From Multifurca ochricompacta (Eukaryota > Basidiomycota > Agaricomycetes > Russulales > Russulaceae): 64,000 nucleotides of DNA. Every line of letters starts with the position of its first letter. The first letter of the stretch is position 1. Below the pieces are notes generated by a model. That model saw nothing but the letters and a program-made list of their open reading frames with translations, was not told the origin of the DNA and searched no databases. The translations under genes were made by a program, and so were the position numbers. Location: assembly GCA_022496185.1 (NCBI GenBank), contig WTXG01000021.1, forward strand, positions 124,001-188,000, read 5' to 3'. This document shows, one piece after another, positions 12,238 to 23,128 of this stretch.

Positions 12238-13111
12238 GAGAGGTCGGTCGGTCGATACGATATCATTGATGATTGAGACATATCACACTTTTTTTTTTCC
12301 TCCTCCATAAATTTTTTTTTCGATCGCGAAAAAATAATAGTGTGTGTGTGTAAAATGTGCAAATGTCGTAGTGTGTGTGTCCCAGATTATAGTTACAGCC
12401 GCGGGCGGATGAAGAGAAAGAGAAAGAGAAAGAGGAGTTAGGGCGGAGTGGGTTGAGTATGGGACGGAGGAAGGAGAGATGGGAGATGGGAGATGGATAT
12501 TCACGTGATGATTTCGCGTGATCGTGGCCGTGAACCCGGAAATCCCAGAAGGGGAAGTCAAAGAAAGGGAAGTCAAGTCAAGTGTCGAGTATTCTTATTT
12601 TATTATTATTATTCATTCTCCTCCTCCTCCTCCCCTTCCTCCCCCTCCTCCTCCTCCTCCTCCTCCTCCTCCTGGCTGTTGGCTGCTCCTGCTCCTGTTC
12701 CTGCCTCCTCTGCTCCCAGTGCTAGTGCCAGTACCCGTGCCGGTGCGGTGCCAGAGCCAGTGCTTTATTTTAATTCAAATTTTTACCGGTACGGGTGCGG
12801 GAGTGCCAATCGGTAACCGTCGTCTTCCCCTCTTCATCTTCTCATTTTACCGTGGGGTGCCTTTACTGGTCTCCTGTCATCTTCCCCTCCTCCTCCCTCC
12901 TTCCTCCTCCCTCTTCCCTTCTTTACTCCTCTTCACTCTCACCTCCTTTTTCTTCCCTTCCCTCTTCCCTTCCCTTCTTTTCCCTCTCTCCCTCTCTCCC
13001 CTGTTTTTCCTATCCCCCTCCTCTCCTTTTATTTTTTTTTTCTTCACAATTCTCATCCATCATCTCTGCGCTACTCTTGCGCGTCCCCTCCTTTCCACGT
13101 GAGCCACTGCG
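12238..13111. other. Intergenic region with CT-rich repeats
   Basis: Lies between RPS7 and the Rab gene. It contains a CTC/CCT trinucleotide tract (about 12617-12672), GAGAAA repeats on the complementary sense (12410-12435), and a continuous CT-rich tract (about 12880-13030) just upstream of the Rab start, probably its promoter. No gene seen; long open frames here are repeat translations (poly-Pro/Ser). Confidence 0.6.
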
Positions 13112-14470
13112 ATGTCAGCCTATCCTCGCATGGATCCGTATAGGAGGTCCAGATATGAGCACGGTATCGATGCCAAAGTTGTGGTTATGGGTAACAGTGG
13201 TAAGCCTTAACCTTCACCATCCCTCTCTTCCCCTCCCTTCCCTTTCTCCCTTAATCAATCACTTTCTCCTTCTCTCACTAATCACCTCTGTCTGATCAGG
13301 CGTAGGCAAGACCAGCCTCCTACAACGATACACTCACAACAAGTTCGACCCAAAGAACACCACGTCGACAACTGGCGCCTTCTTTGTCGCTAAGAAGGTC
13401 ACCGTAAATGGCGTCAAAGTACGCCTTCAGCTGTGGGACACTGCCGGCCAGGAGCGTTTTCGCAGCATGGTTCGTGTCAAATGTCTCCATTAATCGCAAT
13501 TTACGCTCATTTAGCGCCCTCACACGCATACACGCCCACACAGGCACCTATGTATTATCGCGGCGCAAACGCCGCACTCTTGTTGTACGATATCACCAAC
13601 CCAGCCTCGTTCCAAGACGTCCATGGATGGCTCAGAGGTAAGTTCCCGCCTTTTTTTAATCTACCCCCAATTCCATTCCCAGCTGATCAATTCCTTTTTT
13701 TACTTGGCGTCCGCCAGAACTCAAGAAGAACTGTCCGACTGACCTGATCACTTATATCGTAGGCTCAAAGGCGGACCTTTCCCACCTTCGACAGGTATCA
13801 TCAGATCTTGCGCGCCTTTCCCTTCACCAGTGGTTCCCGCCTCCTCGGCCACCCCCGCCCCCTCCACCGCCACCACAACTGTCGGCGTTCTCCTACATCC
13901 GCCCTCGCTTTACGTCTTTTACGTCAATTAGATCGGCCCCCCTCACCATGTCGTCTCCGTCTAAGCCTTCACCACCAGATTCCCATTCGAGTAGTTTGGA
14001 TACTCCCCCGAGCCGGGCTGGTGCCGCTTTGCGGAGGGCCCAGACCGGTGGCGCGTCGGCGCGAGGTAACAGCCCGTGGACCGAAGCACCGGATCACGAG
14101 AGCGGTAGCGGGATGGACGAATACGATGACGATACGGGGGATGAACGCGAATGGGGTCTCGAAAAAGGTATGGAACTCTTTGAGGTCTCTGCCAAAGATG
14201 ACTCGGGTGCGTCTATTTCTTTTCACATTCGCCTTTGCTGGAATGCTAAATGACTCGTCATTAGGTATCTCCCAGTTGTTCGACGCGCTGATAACGGCAA
14301 TAATCGTGAAGAAGGACACGATCGAGCACGAAAACGAGCTCAAGCGACGGGACAGCGTCATGCTCACGCCGGTCACCCCTCCCACGTGGGCTGCGCAAGC
14401 CGATGAGGAGGAAGCACGAGAGAAAGCGGCCGCGCGATCACACGCAGCCCGGAGCTGTTGTCAAACGTAG
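13112..14470 (+). CDS. Rab-family small GTPase with large insertion
   Basis: Vesicle-traffic GTPase. Exons 13112-13199, 13300-13469, 13544-13637, 13718-14206, 14265-14470. G1 is GNSGVGKTS, switch [12 protein letters not shown]3 WDTAGQERF, followed by [20 protein letters not shown] as in the Rab5/21/22 group. G4 is GSKADL instead of NKxD, and G5 is EVSAKDD. The C-terminus CCQT provides a double-cysteine geranylgeranylation site. Unusually, about 110 residues sit between G4 and G5, rich in Pro (a run of eight) and Ser, then acidic ([12 protein letters not shown]); canonical Rabs have about 25 there. The insertion lies inside exon 4 with no splice signals that would remove it neatly in phase. 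Subfamily not assigned with confidence. Confidence 0.9.
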
Positions 14471-16541
14471 CGTTGGTTTGCCCCTCCTCCCTTCCCCTCT
14501 TTCCCATCATTACCCTACCCTTCCACCTGTTTGCTTGCGTGCGTTCGCCTATGCCCGCGTGTATGCGCATCCTGCCCCCCCTCCATGTTTCCCCTTAAAC
14601 TTCTGAGTCTTCTACCCTGCCCTTCCCCCCACCCCCACTCCCACCCCCCTCTTCCTCCCACTTCTGCTGTCTCCTGACTGGCTCGTGGCTGGCTTCGTCT
14701 ATAACTCGACTCGACATTTGTTTGTTGGAGAATCCGATGATTAGATCACGCTATCGGTCTGTACCCTAACCCCCTTTCTTCTGTTTTTTTTTTTTTTCTA
14801 CTCCCGTATATGCCCCGCGGCTCGTCCGTCCGCCTGTTATGCTCCACCTGCTCCAACACACACCCCGCACACACCCCGGCTCCCCCACGTTGCATTATTA
14901 TCACCTTCTCGATCTTTTATGATGACCCATTCAGAGTTTACTCATTTCATATATTCATGCTTTACCAGACCCATGACCTACATCTGTTCTCTCACTCTTG
15001 CTTACTTACTTACCTTTCCCCTCCACACCCCCCCTTCCCCCCTTTTTTTTGTTTCTCCGTGTCTGCCTATCTCCTCCGTCTATATTTTCGTCTATTGTTC
15101 TAGCCCTTCAAATCTGTCTCGTCTCACATTCTGGTGTGTTCTCTCACATATTCATGTCTATATCCCATTCCCCGTCTCCCATCCAATCCACTGCTACACT
15201 GCTCCGCGCAGCGATCGCTTCATCCTACCCGGTATCCGACCCAATATCCGACAATCCCGTATTCCTGTATCCCTCTCTCTCCTCTCCACTCCGATGGGTC
15301 ATCCTTCCCCTTCCCCTTCCCCTTCCATTTTGTTTGCCAGCGCACACCTGATTTAAACTAGTGTCTCGACCCCTGCATTTTTCAATCACCTTCCACGTAC
15401 ATAGCTCCAAAACCGTATTTTTCTCATCCATAACCATTACGGTACACACATCTCCCCCCCTCTTTTTTTCCTTTCAAGTTACCCGTTATAAACACACTTC
15501 CATCTACTTGGCATCTTTGCTTGGATCCCCAATTTTTCATAAACCAAGCTATTACTATATGCGTTACCCCCTTTTAACGGGTAACTAGTTGCTTTTTTCT
15601 TTCTTTTTTTTTTCTTTTCTTACACTTTTAAGTTATTCCTTAAAGTTCTTTTCTTCTTTTTTTTTGGGGACGTTTCCATGATTGCGCCCAAGGAAGGAGA
15701 TATAAAAAAGAAAAAAGTGAGGTGCAACCTTTGGGTGGTGCTGTCAGTCAATCAAATTTTTCGGAGCGTGAGCGGAAAGCGGAATTATCCCCGTTTGTGA
15801 GTGAGTGGAGTTGATGGGCCAAAGAGTTTATTGAGAAAGAGATGAATAGAAACTGTCAATCTGTCCAACTAACAACCCATTTCAAAAAATCAACCTGAGC
15901 CTGAGCCTGAGCCTGATGAGTGAGAGTTTCTCGGAGAGTTCGGAGATGGAGATGGGAGATGGACACTTGGAACGCTACTATACCGGTTGTTGACACTAGG
16001 GTTCACCGAGGGGGCGGTGGAGTTGTGTAAATTGTGGAATTTAATTGATTGATCTCTTTCTCCATTCCTTGGCTGTCTTACTTGTCTTCACAGCGCGCTT
16101 GTCTTTTTGTGTGTTGTGTAACAATACATCTCAGCGTTAGGGATGTATGCTGGGTGGGTTTATTTTTTATTTTTTCAAAACAACAACAACTCCCTTCCGT
16201 TCCGTATGGGTAAATGATGGCGCCTACGACAGGCTCACAGAACGAGCCAGCGGGGGATTGGCATGTTTACGTTTATTTTTTTTTTGATGGGATTAATTAA
16301 AGAGATATGATATGATACGATTTGATACGATATGATATGATATGATAAGTGATAAGTGATAAGTGATAAGATAAGCGATATAGATAGACAGATATAGATA
16401 TGGCTATACTTGAAAAAGGAAAGTATACAAAATCACGTGTGATTTGCATAATTTAATTACGTCACCATCGCGAATCGATCCCATGCCGCATACATCTTCT
16501 CTTTATCCCATACCCTCATCTTCACTCCTTCATAACACAAC
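14471..16541. other. Long CT-rich intergenic region
   Basis: No gene is supported in about 2.1 kb. The first 1.1 kb after the Rab stop is strongly pyrimidine-rich with (CA)n and CCCCTTCC repeats (around 15305-15330). A GAGCCT repeat lies at 15895-15915. A GATATGATAC/GATAAGT repeat block spans about 16303-16400. The last 140 bp before the AMMECR1 gene would carry its promoter. Confidence 0.55.
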
Positions 16542-17855
16542 ATGGTTCGTCGCCTTTCCCCTAACAATGACAACGGTACAGAGGGAACACCAGCAGCAAC
16601 CATAAAGCGCGGCGCGACTACAACGACGGAAAAAGAGGAAGAGGCTGTTGCCTCCACCGCCGCCCTCCCGACTACTGTTACCGTTTGCCGTCCCGAATAT
16701 AACTTTCACGCTTTCGATGAACTCTATTGTGAATTATTGGAACACGAGGAGCCCATCAAACCCCTCTTCTCAAATGACAAATAGTACGTGTTTTATTCTT
16801 TTTTTTTGTTTTTTGTTTTTTTTTTTTTTTTCGTACTCTCTTCTCTGGCTCGGCGCGCTACTGCTTCGACAATAAAATAAATTTAATCAATCAATTAAAA
16901 AAAAAAACTATTTATTATTCAGCCCGCTTTTTGTCACTTGGAATACCCGCCGGCGCAGCTATAATAACAGTAGCAGTGGAACGCGATTAAGGGGGTGTAT
17001 CGGCACGTTCGAAGCGCAACCGCTTCGTACGGCTATCCGAGAGTACGCGCTTTTGAGTGCGTTTAGAGACCACAGGTTTCATAGGATTGAATTGCACGAG
17101 CTGCCTTCGCTCGAATGTGGGTGCGTCTCTTCCCTCTTTTTTTTTCTACAACCTTTGTGTTTCGCGTCTCGCGTGTTCGCACGTCACTCGCTTTCCAACC
17201 CCCCCCCCCCCCCCTCCCCTTCCTCTAGTGATCTTTGTCTGACCAACGTTTTTTTTTTTTTGCTTTGCTTTGCTTTTTTCTTTTTTAATACTCCCTTTCC
17301 TCTTCTTTCCTTTCATTTTCTCTTTTCTTTTTGGGTTGGGGGTGCGGGTCAATTGCTGGTTGGGTGGGGTGTCGCTTGTTGTCTTTGCACATGAAACGAT
17401 GCATGTAAACTGTATGAATTCTGGGCCAAGATAGGATATCGCTTCTGACAGACTTTGAGGACGCCAATTCGTACCTCGACTGGACCGTCGGCATTCACGG
17501 CATTCAAATCACTTTCACACCACCTCCGACGAGCACCCCCGCATCGGATGCACCCTCCCCTCTCTCCTCAGCCATTTCACTCCTCCCGCGGTTCTCCCCT
17601 AGCACCACCCGTACGCTTTCGGCAACTTATCTACCCGAAGTCGCGCCTGAGCAGGGTTGGGATCATATCGATGCCATCGATAGCGCAATACGCAAGGCTG
17701 GATGGGTAGGTCGCATCTCTGAGGATCTCAGACGCAGTTTGCGCGTGCGCAGATACCAGAGTCGCAAGTGCGTCGTTGGATGGGACGAGTTTGTCGCGTG
17801 GCGCGCCAGTAAGGGCCTACCCGTTGATCTGGACGCTATCGAGGGATCGCATTGA
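16542..17855 (+). CDS. AMMECR1-domain protein
   Basis: Member of the AMMECR1 family, conserved from archaea to humans; biochemical role unresolved. Exons 16542-16783, 16923-17120 and 17435-17855 are in phase. The N-terminal 45 residues are low-complexity (Thr/Ala/Glu). The domain starts at CRPEYNFHAFDELYCELL and carries the invariant LRGCIGTF motif, REYALLSAFRDHRF, the SLLTDFEDANSYLDW block, ATYLPEVAPEQGWDHI and the C-terminal RYQSRK region. A Pro/Ser-rich insertion of about 35 residues splits the sheet between QITF and TRTLSATYLPEV, a place where yeast and human proteins are shorter. Intron 2 (314 nt) holds C and T runs. No frame errors. Confidence 0.9.
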
Positions 17856-18104
17856 GAGCGTACTCTCCGTGACGACTCGTGTATAACGCCAAGGTCGCGA
17901 GGAAGAAGGAAGGAGAGATAGAGGAAAGGGAGTAGGGGAACTTGACACTCTCATCCTTTTTTTTTTTTATTAAGTGACATTTGTAGTAAGCGGGAGGTAT
18001 GTGTATATAGATCTAACAAATGTGTTTTTGTGTCTTGGCCTTGTGCGGGGTAACCCTGGCAGTGTAGAAACGTGAAAAAAAATATAACACAGTAGGACGA
18101 TGGA

Positions 18105-18396
18105 TCAAGAAGTAGCACGAAAGACCTTTAAACGAATGTGCGCGAGTCGTTGTCCATTGCCATTGCCATTGCCATTTACACCACTGCCATCGCACCTCCA
18201 TCCGAATCGGTCTTCGACACGTTCGAATACGCTCCGGAGGATGACGGGGTCATGTCCACTCGTGCGAGCAAACGCGCTGATGAGCCAAAAGAGCGTGTTC
18301 TCACGTAGACGCGTCTCGGGTGACAACTCGAGGAAACGCACAAAGAGCGCTTCTAGAGTTGGGAGCGTCCATTCTGGGTTAGGTGTTGCCCTCGAC

Positions 18397-18429
<33 letters not shown>

Positions 18430-18534
18430 AATGGTGATGGTGGCGGTGGTAAGCGGGTGAGATATCTGTCATGAACATCTTCATGAGGTGTGTGTGTGGT
18501 AGCGGCGATTGGATGGAGTTGCTGCTGCTGCTGC

Positions 18535-18567
<33 letters not shown>

Positions 18568-20357
18568 AAGACACCATGCCGTGCAAAGCCAAGAAAAATG
18601 GATCGAAAGGCGGTAACGCTCGTCGTCGTCAACGTGAATGAGTCTCGCTCCTTCAGCTCTCGTTCCTGCTCCTGTTCCTGCTCTCCAAAATGAGTTTTTT
18701 GCTGTCTCCCACTGTTATGGTGATGAGGAGGAAATAATAATAATGATGATGATGATGATGATGATCGCTCTGACCGTCGTGGTAGTGGTGGGATAAAAGT
18801 AGCGAGCATGTCAGCTAACGTTTCGAGGCATGCGCGTAGGTCTCCGTGATACGCGTACGCCTGAATCAATATGTGATACGTTGCCACGTCCGGAAGTACC
18901 CCACGCGCGATGACGATCATCTCGCGTTCTGCAAGTGCGTTCTCCAGTAACGCAAGCTCTTGTTCGTGTTCGTGTTCGTGCTCTTGATCCTGCTCTTGAT
19001 CTTGCTCTTGATCTTGCTTCAACTCCTCTTCCTCCATTGGTGATGCGATGTGTGCACGCACGACGCGGTAAATCGCCTGTGCAACGTCGAGCCGTCCATT
19101 GTAGGCAAATGCCCAGAGGACGACGTTCAAAGCCGTCTGAGAAAGTCCCGTACGATCCGCTTTGTCCTGTTCTCGCCCTTGTTCCTGCTCCTGCTCCTGC
19201 TCCTGCTCCAGTTCTCGTTGTCGTAGGCGGAACAGGGTGTCGCGCACACCTGCGAGATCCTTGCGCTGAGCAAAGTAATAGAGTAATGCCATGTGCGCGT
19301 GTATGCCAGGGGTGAGCCCCGCCCGCGCAAGTAGCTGCACGGCATGACGTACTGCAGCGGGCACGCGAGTGCGCACAGCATGTGCGAGGAGAGTCGTGTA
19401 CGAAAAGATGTCCGGGCTGAGCAAGCGGGCGGGACCGTCCCCACCACCGCCACCTACACCTCCACTGCCACCTCCACCTCCCATTCCCCCACTCCCCATT
19501 CCACCTATTCCAACACCGGTCCCCCCGGGTGTCGAGTGACCAGTACCAGTACCAGCACCAGCACCACCAGCACGCATCTCTGCAAGGAGCGCAAGCGCAG
19601 CTCGAAAGTGTTCTTCGCGCGGACGACGCCAACCTTCTTTGCCCGCGCAATCGAGGAGCAAGTTCCACTCCCAACGCTGGATCGTGCCGCCCGCGTCGTA
19701 CAACGCACGGATCACGGTCAACACCTGGGCGTATCGGCCACGAGGACGTGGGCGTGGAGAAGCAGCGAGGAGACGTAGGAGACGATGACGGTGAGCAAAA
19801 GGAACCTTTGGTCGCGGTTTGTCCGCGCTCCGTGGGAGGATGAGCAAGGCGCGATAGGCGGCCCACGCGCTCGACGCGTCTTGCGTCGTCGCGAGGATGG
19901 AGAGCAGACGCGGGCGCAGACTTTGCAGACGGTATATACGCGGAAGTGCGTCCACGTCCGAGGTTGCCGTCACGTGGGATTCGAGATCGTCCGCGAGCGC
20001 TTCGAGGTCGGCCGTTGTCGAGGTGGGGATGGTCGGTGGACGTTTGAGTGGGAGACCGGCGGACGTGCTCCGGCCAAGAAGAGGCTTGACAAAACCAGAA
20101 ACAGGTGCATTGCCCTCCGTGGCAGGAGTGTTGACTCGTCGAGCGGCTTCTCTTTGCAATGTTTCCATTAAATTTAGTTCCTTTTCTTGCACATTGGGAT
20201 TTCCAACCTCCCAAGGTCTCGCGCCAAACGCGATATGTTGATGGACGATAGAGACAATAGCCGCAGGGGACATCCTTTCCTTCCCTTTACCCTTTCTGAT
20301 ACTGTCATGGCAGTCGAATATTGATGTTCTTGAGCTTGAGCTCGAAGGGTGATCCAT
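18105..20357 (-). CDS. PPR-like protein with many microsatellite-encoded runs
   Basis: A 750-residue open frame with degenerate pentatricopeptide-type helices: AAYRALLIL, WEWNLLLDCAGKEGW, DIFSYTTLLAHAVRTR, GIHAHMALLYYFAQRKDLAGVRDTL, ALNVVLWAFAYNGRLDVAQAIYRV, DVATYHILIQAYAYHGDLRACLETL. PPR proteins in fungi mostly act in mitochondrial RNA metabolism. Between repeats are Gly runs, Glu-Gln runs, a poly-Ser/poly-Gln stretch and an Asn-Gly run, all produced by microsatellites. The true start may be further 5': the overlapping frame reaching 20446 encodes an Arg/Ser/Ala-rich, acid-poor segment (around RHGIALISRSWITLRAQAQ) resembling a mitochondrial presequence, which would need one base or a short intron to join. 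Function assignment is by repeat pattern only. Confidence 0.7.
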
Positions 20358-20711
20358 GAGCGAGAAATGAGAGCAATTCCATGCCGCGCAGATTGTACGG
20401 GAAGCTCAGTGGATGGGCCCTGAGCATCAATGACACGGACAGTCATCCACTATCTTTTGTTTTGTAAAGTGAAGTTGAAAAAGTTGGAGAAAATACAATA
20501 CATACCAGGTCCCGGTCGTCTATATGCGCGTATATGCACGCGTCTTACACTCACTCTCACTCACGCTCACACTCAGGTTCGTTGTTGTTGGTATTGTTTA
20601 TGGTTGGTTGGTTGTAGTTGGTTGGTTGTTGGTGTCGTAAAATAATTATGTAACCACATTCTTACATAATATCATTTTATTATTAATGGAGGGAAGGTAA
20701 TCAATAATCAA

Positions 20712-22257
20712 TCATTCTCGAGACTTCAACGTTCCCAGGAATGCGTGCTTCTCATCCGCAGTTTGGAATGCACCGTGCTATTGAAAAAGAAAAAAAAAGA
20801 AAAAACAATTGACAATCAGCATCCACTCAGTTAACAAGTGCGAGCGAGAGGAAAACGACGTACCCCAAACTTGGATGCTGTATCGATAAACTTCAACTGC
20901 ACTTTCTCCAGATCACGACGCGACGTGTGCACCATCAGCGACTTGCGGATCGTGATCACTCGTTTTTTGATACCAGGTATCGAGCCTTTCAGCAGCACAA
21001 AGTCATTCTTCACCACACCATAATGCGGGAAGCCACCCATTGGCGTGATCGTCTTTTTCGTAATGTCTGACTCTGTCGACGCGTTCGCCTCATCCGAGCC
21101 CGATCCAATCCGGTAGATTTTCTTATTCAACTCCGTACGGTGATGGTAGCCGTCTGAACGCGTCGTCAGCGCCGTAATCCACAAAAAAAGGGGTCTGCTT
21201 ACTCTGGCCAGCACGCGCAACTGAATACATCACCTTGGACGGGTGCCAAGCACCGATACAAGCAACCTTCCGCAGACCCTTATGGGTTTTTCGCGGCAGC
21301 TTCTTGGTGCCCCAACGGTGTGTCACACCCTCGAAGCCATGACCCTTCGTGACTGCGATCACATCCACCACCTCGTCTTGCTCGAAAACGCCCGACACCT
21401 CCACAGGCTTCTCGAACAATCCCCGGGCATACGCAACCTTGTCCGCAACGGAACCGCCGTTGACCTGGATCTCCATAAGGTGAGCTTTCTTTTGCGCAAG
21501 GCCAGTCTTGCTGATTTGAGTGTGGGCGAGGACGCGGACAACGGTGCAATATCTGCGAATGCGCTCGAGCTCGCGCTCGAGTGACTTGCCGCCATCCTCT
21601 GCATGTTTCTTTGCGTAGCGGGTGAAAGCCTTTTTCTTGGAGCGATACCAGTTCTTGTAGAATCGGCGCTTGAGCTCGTTGGACAAGTGGGCGGCCCAGA
21701 CGGTGGTGAGGTGCGTAATCCACGGGGCGTTTCGACGTAGCCGACAACACCAACAACTATGAGTGGCGGGGTCTCGATGACAGTGACGGCCTCGACAACC
21801 TCGCGCTTGTGCATCTCTGGAGACAGTTTGACGGTTGGTTCAAAGAGCAGATGAGATCACATAGAGGCGACGTACTGGATCCAGGGCGATCAAGATCGCG
21901 GACGACATGGGTCATACCAGCCTTGTAACCCATGATGGCAGTCAAATGGACGGGTTTCGTATGGTCATCCTTGCGGAAGAGGTCATTATATGAGAGAACA
22001 TTAGACGCGATCCAGTTTCGACGCACCTTTGGGAAAGACTTGACTTTGCCTCGGTGACGGGCGGCACGCTTCCGGGGGAGGAAGCCAAGGGAGCCATGGC
22101 GAGGCGCTTCGTACTAGACGATCGACGCCCCACTTCAGTGGATTCCCAAGGCAAATATTATGATACGCTATGAAGACAGACCTTACGGTGACTGTCAAAA
22201 ACAGATGCAAGTGAATAAGTCAATGCAGCTGGTTGATTCATCTGATACACACCTCAT
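20712..22257 (-). CDS. RPL3: 60S ribosomal protein L3 (uL3)
   Basis: Large-subunit protein close to the peptidyl transferase centre. Minus-strand exons 22253-22257, 22182-22191, 22027-22113, 21876-21969, 21203-21816, 20864-21153, 20712-20777. The first coding exon is only ATGAG. The second is a 10-nt microexon (T CAC CGT AAG), and together they encode MSHRK. Exon 3 continues [23 protein letters not shown] sequence from TAC. Later blocks: [16 protein letters not shown], the W-loop-adjacent [28 protein letters not shown] (Asn made across an intron) and [18 protein letters not shown]. Near 21711 one base is missing (GLRT to LTTVW-type continuation); phases close only with that base added. Because uL3 is essential, this is probably an assembly error. 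Confidence 0.96.
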
Positions 22258-23128
22258 TGTTTTGGGAAGGGGGGTGTTTTGGAGAGAGGGATAGATGAAC
22301 AACAAATATGAGGTGAGTGGAATATTTGTCGGTATGTGGCTGAAATGTACTGTACAGTTAATAACATAAGCACGGGCCGGGCCGGAAATGCATCCATAGA
22401 TAAGGCTTGCCTGACCTTTTTTTTAAAAAACGTTTATTAACGGCGTGCAAGGCTCAGCCTAAATACGGTGCTACAGGGAGCCCATAGCTTAATGGTGGTT
22501 ATTGTGTAAAACTTCGAAGGGACGAAATGAAAGAAGTTAAACATCTAGTCGGGGGACAACTCATGACGCGCAGGGCGTGGTTCCTTGGTTTACCTGACTT
22601 GACTTGCAGCTTCCACCTGAAGTTTTGCTCACTCTGGCTTCAGACTAACACCTGACAACCTGACTGATTTTAGTCCGCATGAAATCACTCGCCAACTTTG
22701 TAATTGTGACTGCGTATGAAACCTTTGATCGCGCTGAGAAGCACCAAACAACCAAGGACATAATATCAGTGGAGAGAGGCATGCATGTTGGAGGGGGGGG
22801 CAGCAATCCAGTTTCTGCCAATCCCCTGGTGCCTATGCCTCACAATCCTCGGGCCTCAGCTTGCAGGTGTAAAAAAAAGTTGATAGGGGAACAAAAGAAC
22901 TATACCAGGTTCATGTTCATGTTCATCTGATGCCTTAGGTCGTGTAGGACCGGAGAGCGGGCCACGGGTTAGTATTGCTGGTCAATGGTATACCGTATTC
23001 CGGACAATACATAAAATTTTCTAAATCTCACTATGCGCCCACTTCTGCTTCAGCGCGGTAGGTAGGTCCTGTTAAGTATATCACAGCTTCTGATTTACGA
23101 AAGACGTCTTCACAACTAATTATAGTCG
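22258..23128. other. Intergenic region, RPL3 promoter side
   Basis: Upstream of RPL3 on the minus strand and downstream of the P450. The first 200 bp should hold the RPL3 promoter. I see no coding gene; short frames around 22680-22930 show no recognisable domain. Confidence 0.5.

Noticed and set aside
12518..13102. 194-codon frame upstream of the Rab gene
   Set aside because: Almost entirely Pro/Ser/Leu/Phe from CT microsatellites; no start context or homology.
13808..14260. Overlapping frame starting [13 protein letters not shown] in the Rab gene
   Set aside because: Only its 3' end coincides with the true last exon; upstream it is out of frame with the G-domain motifs.
16303..16400. Telomere-like or CRISPR-like array (GATATGATAC/GATAAGT units)
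   Set aside because: Short-period microsatellite without spacers or telomeric motif; eukaryotic locus.
18811..20214. 467-codon open frame overlapping the PPR-like gene in another minus-strand frame
   Set aside because: It is rich in Arg, Ser and Trp/Cys with no domain, and follows from the GC- and repeat-biased sequence of the true gene.
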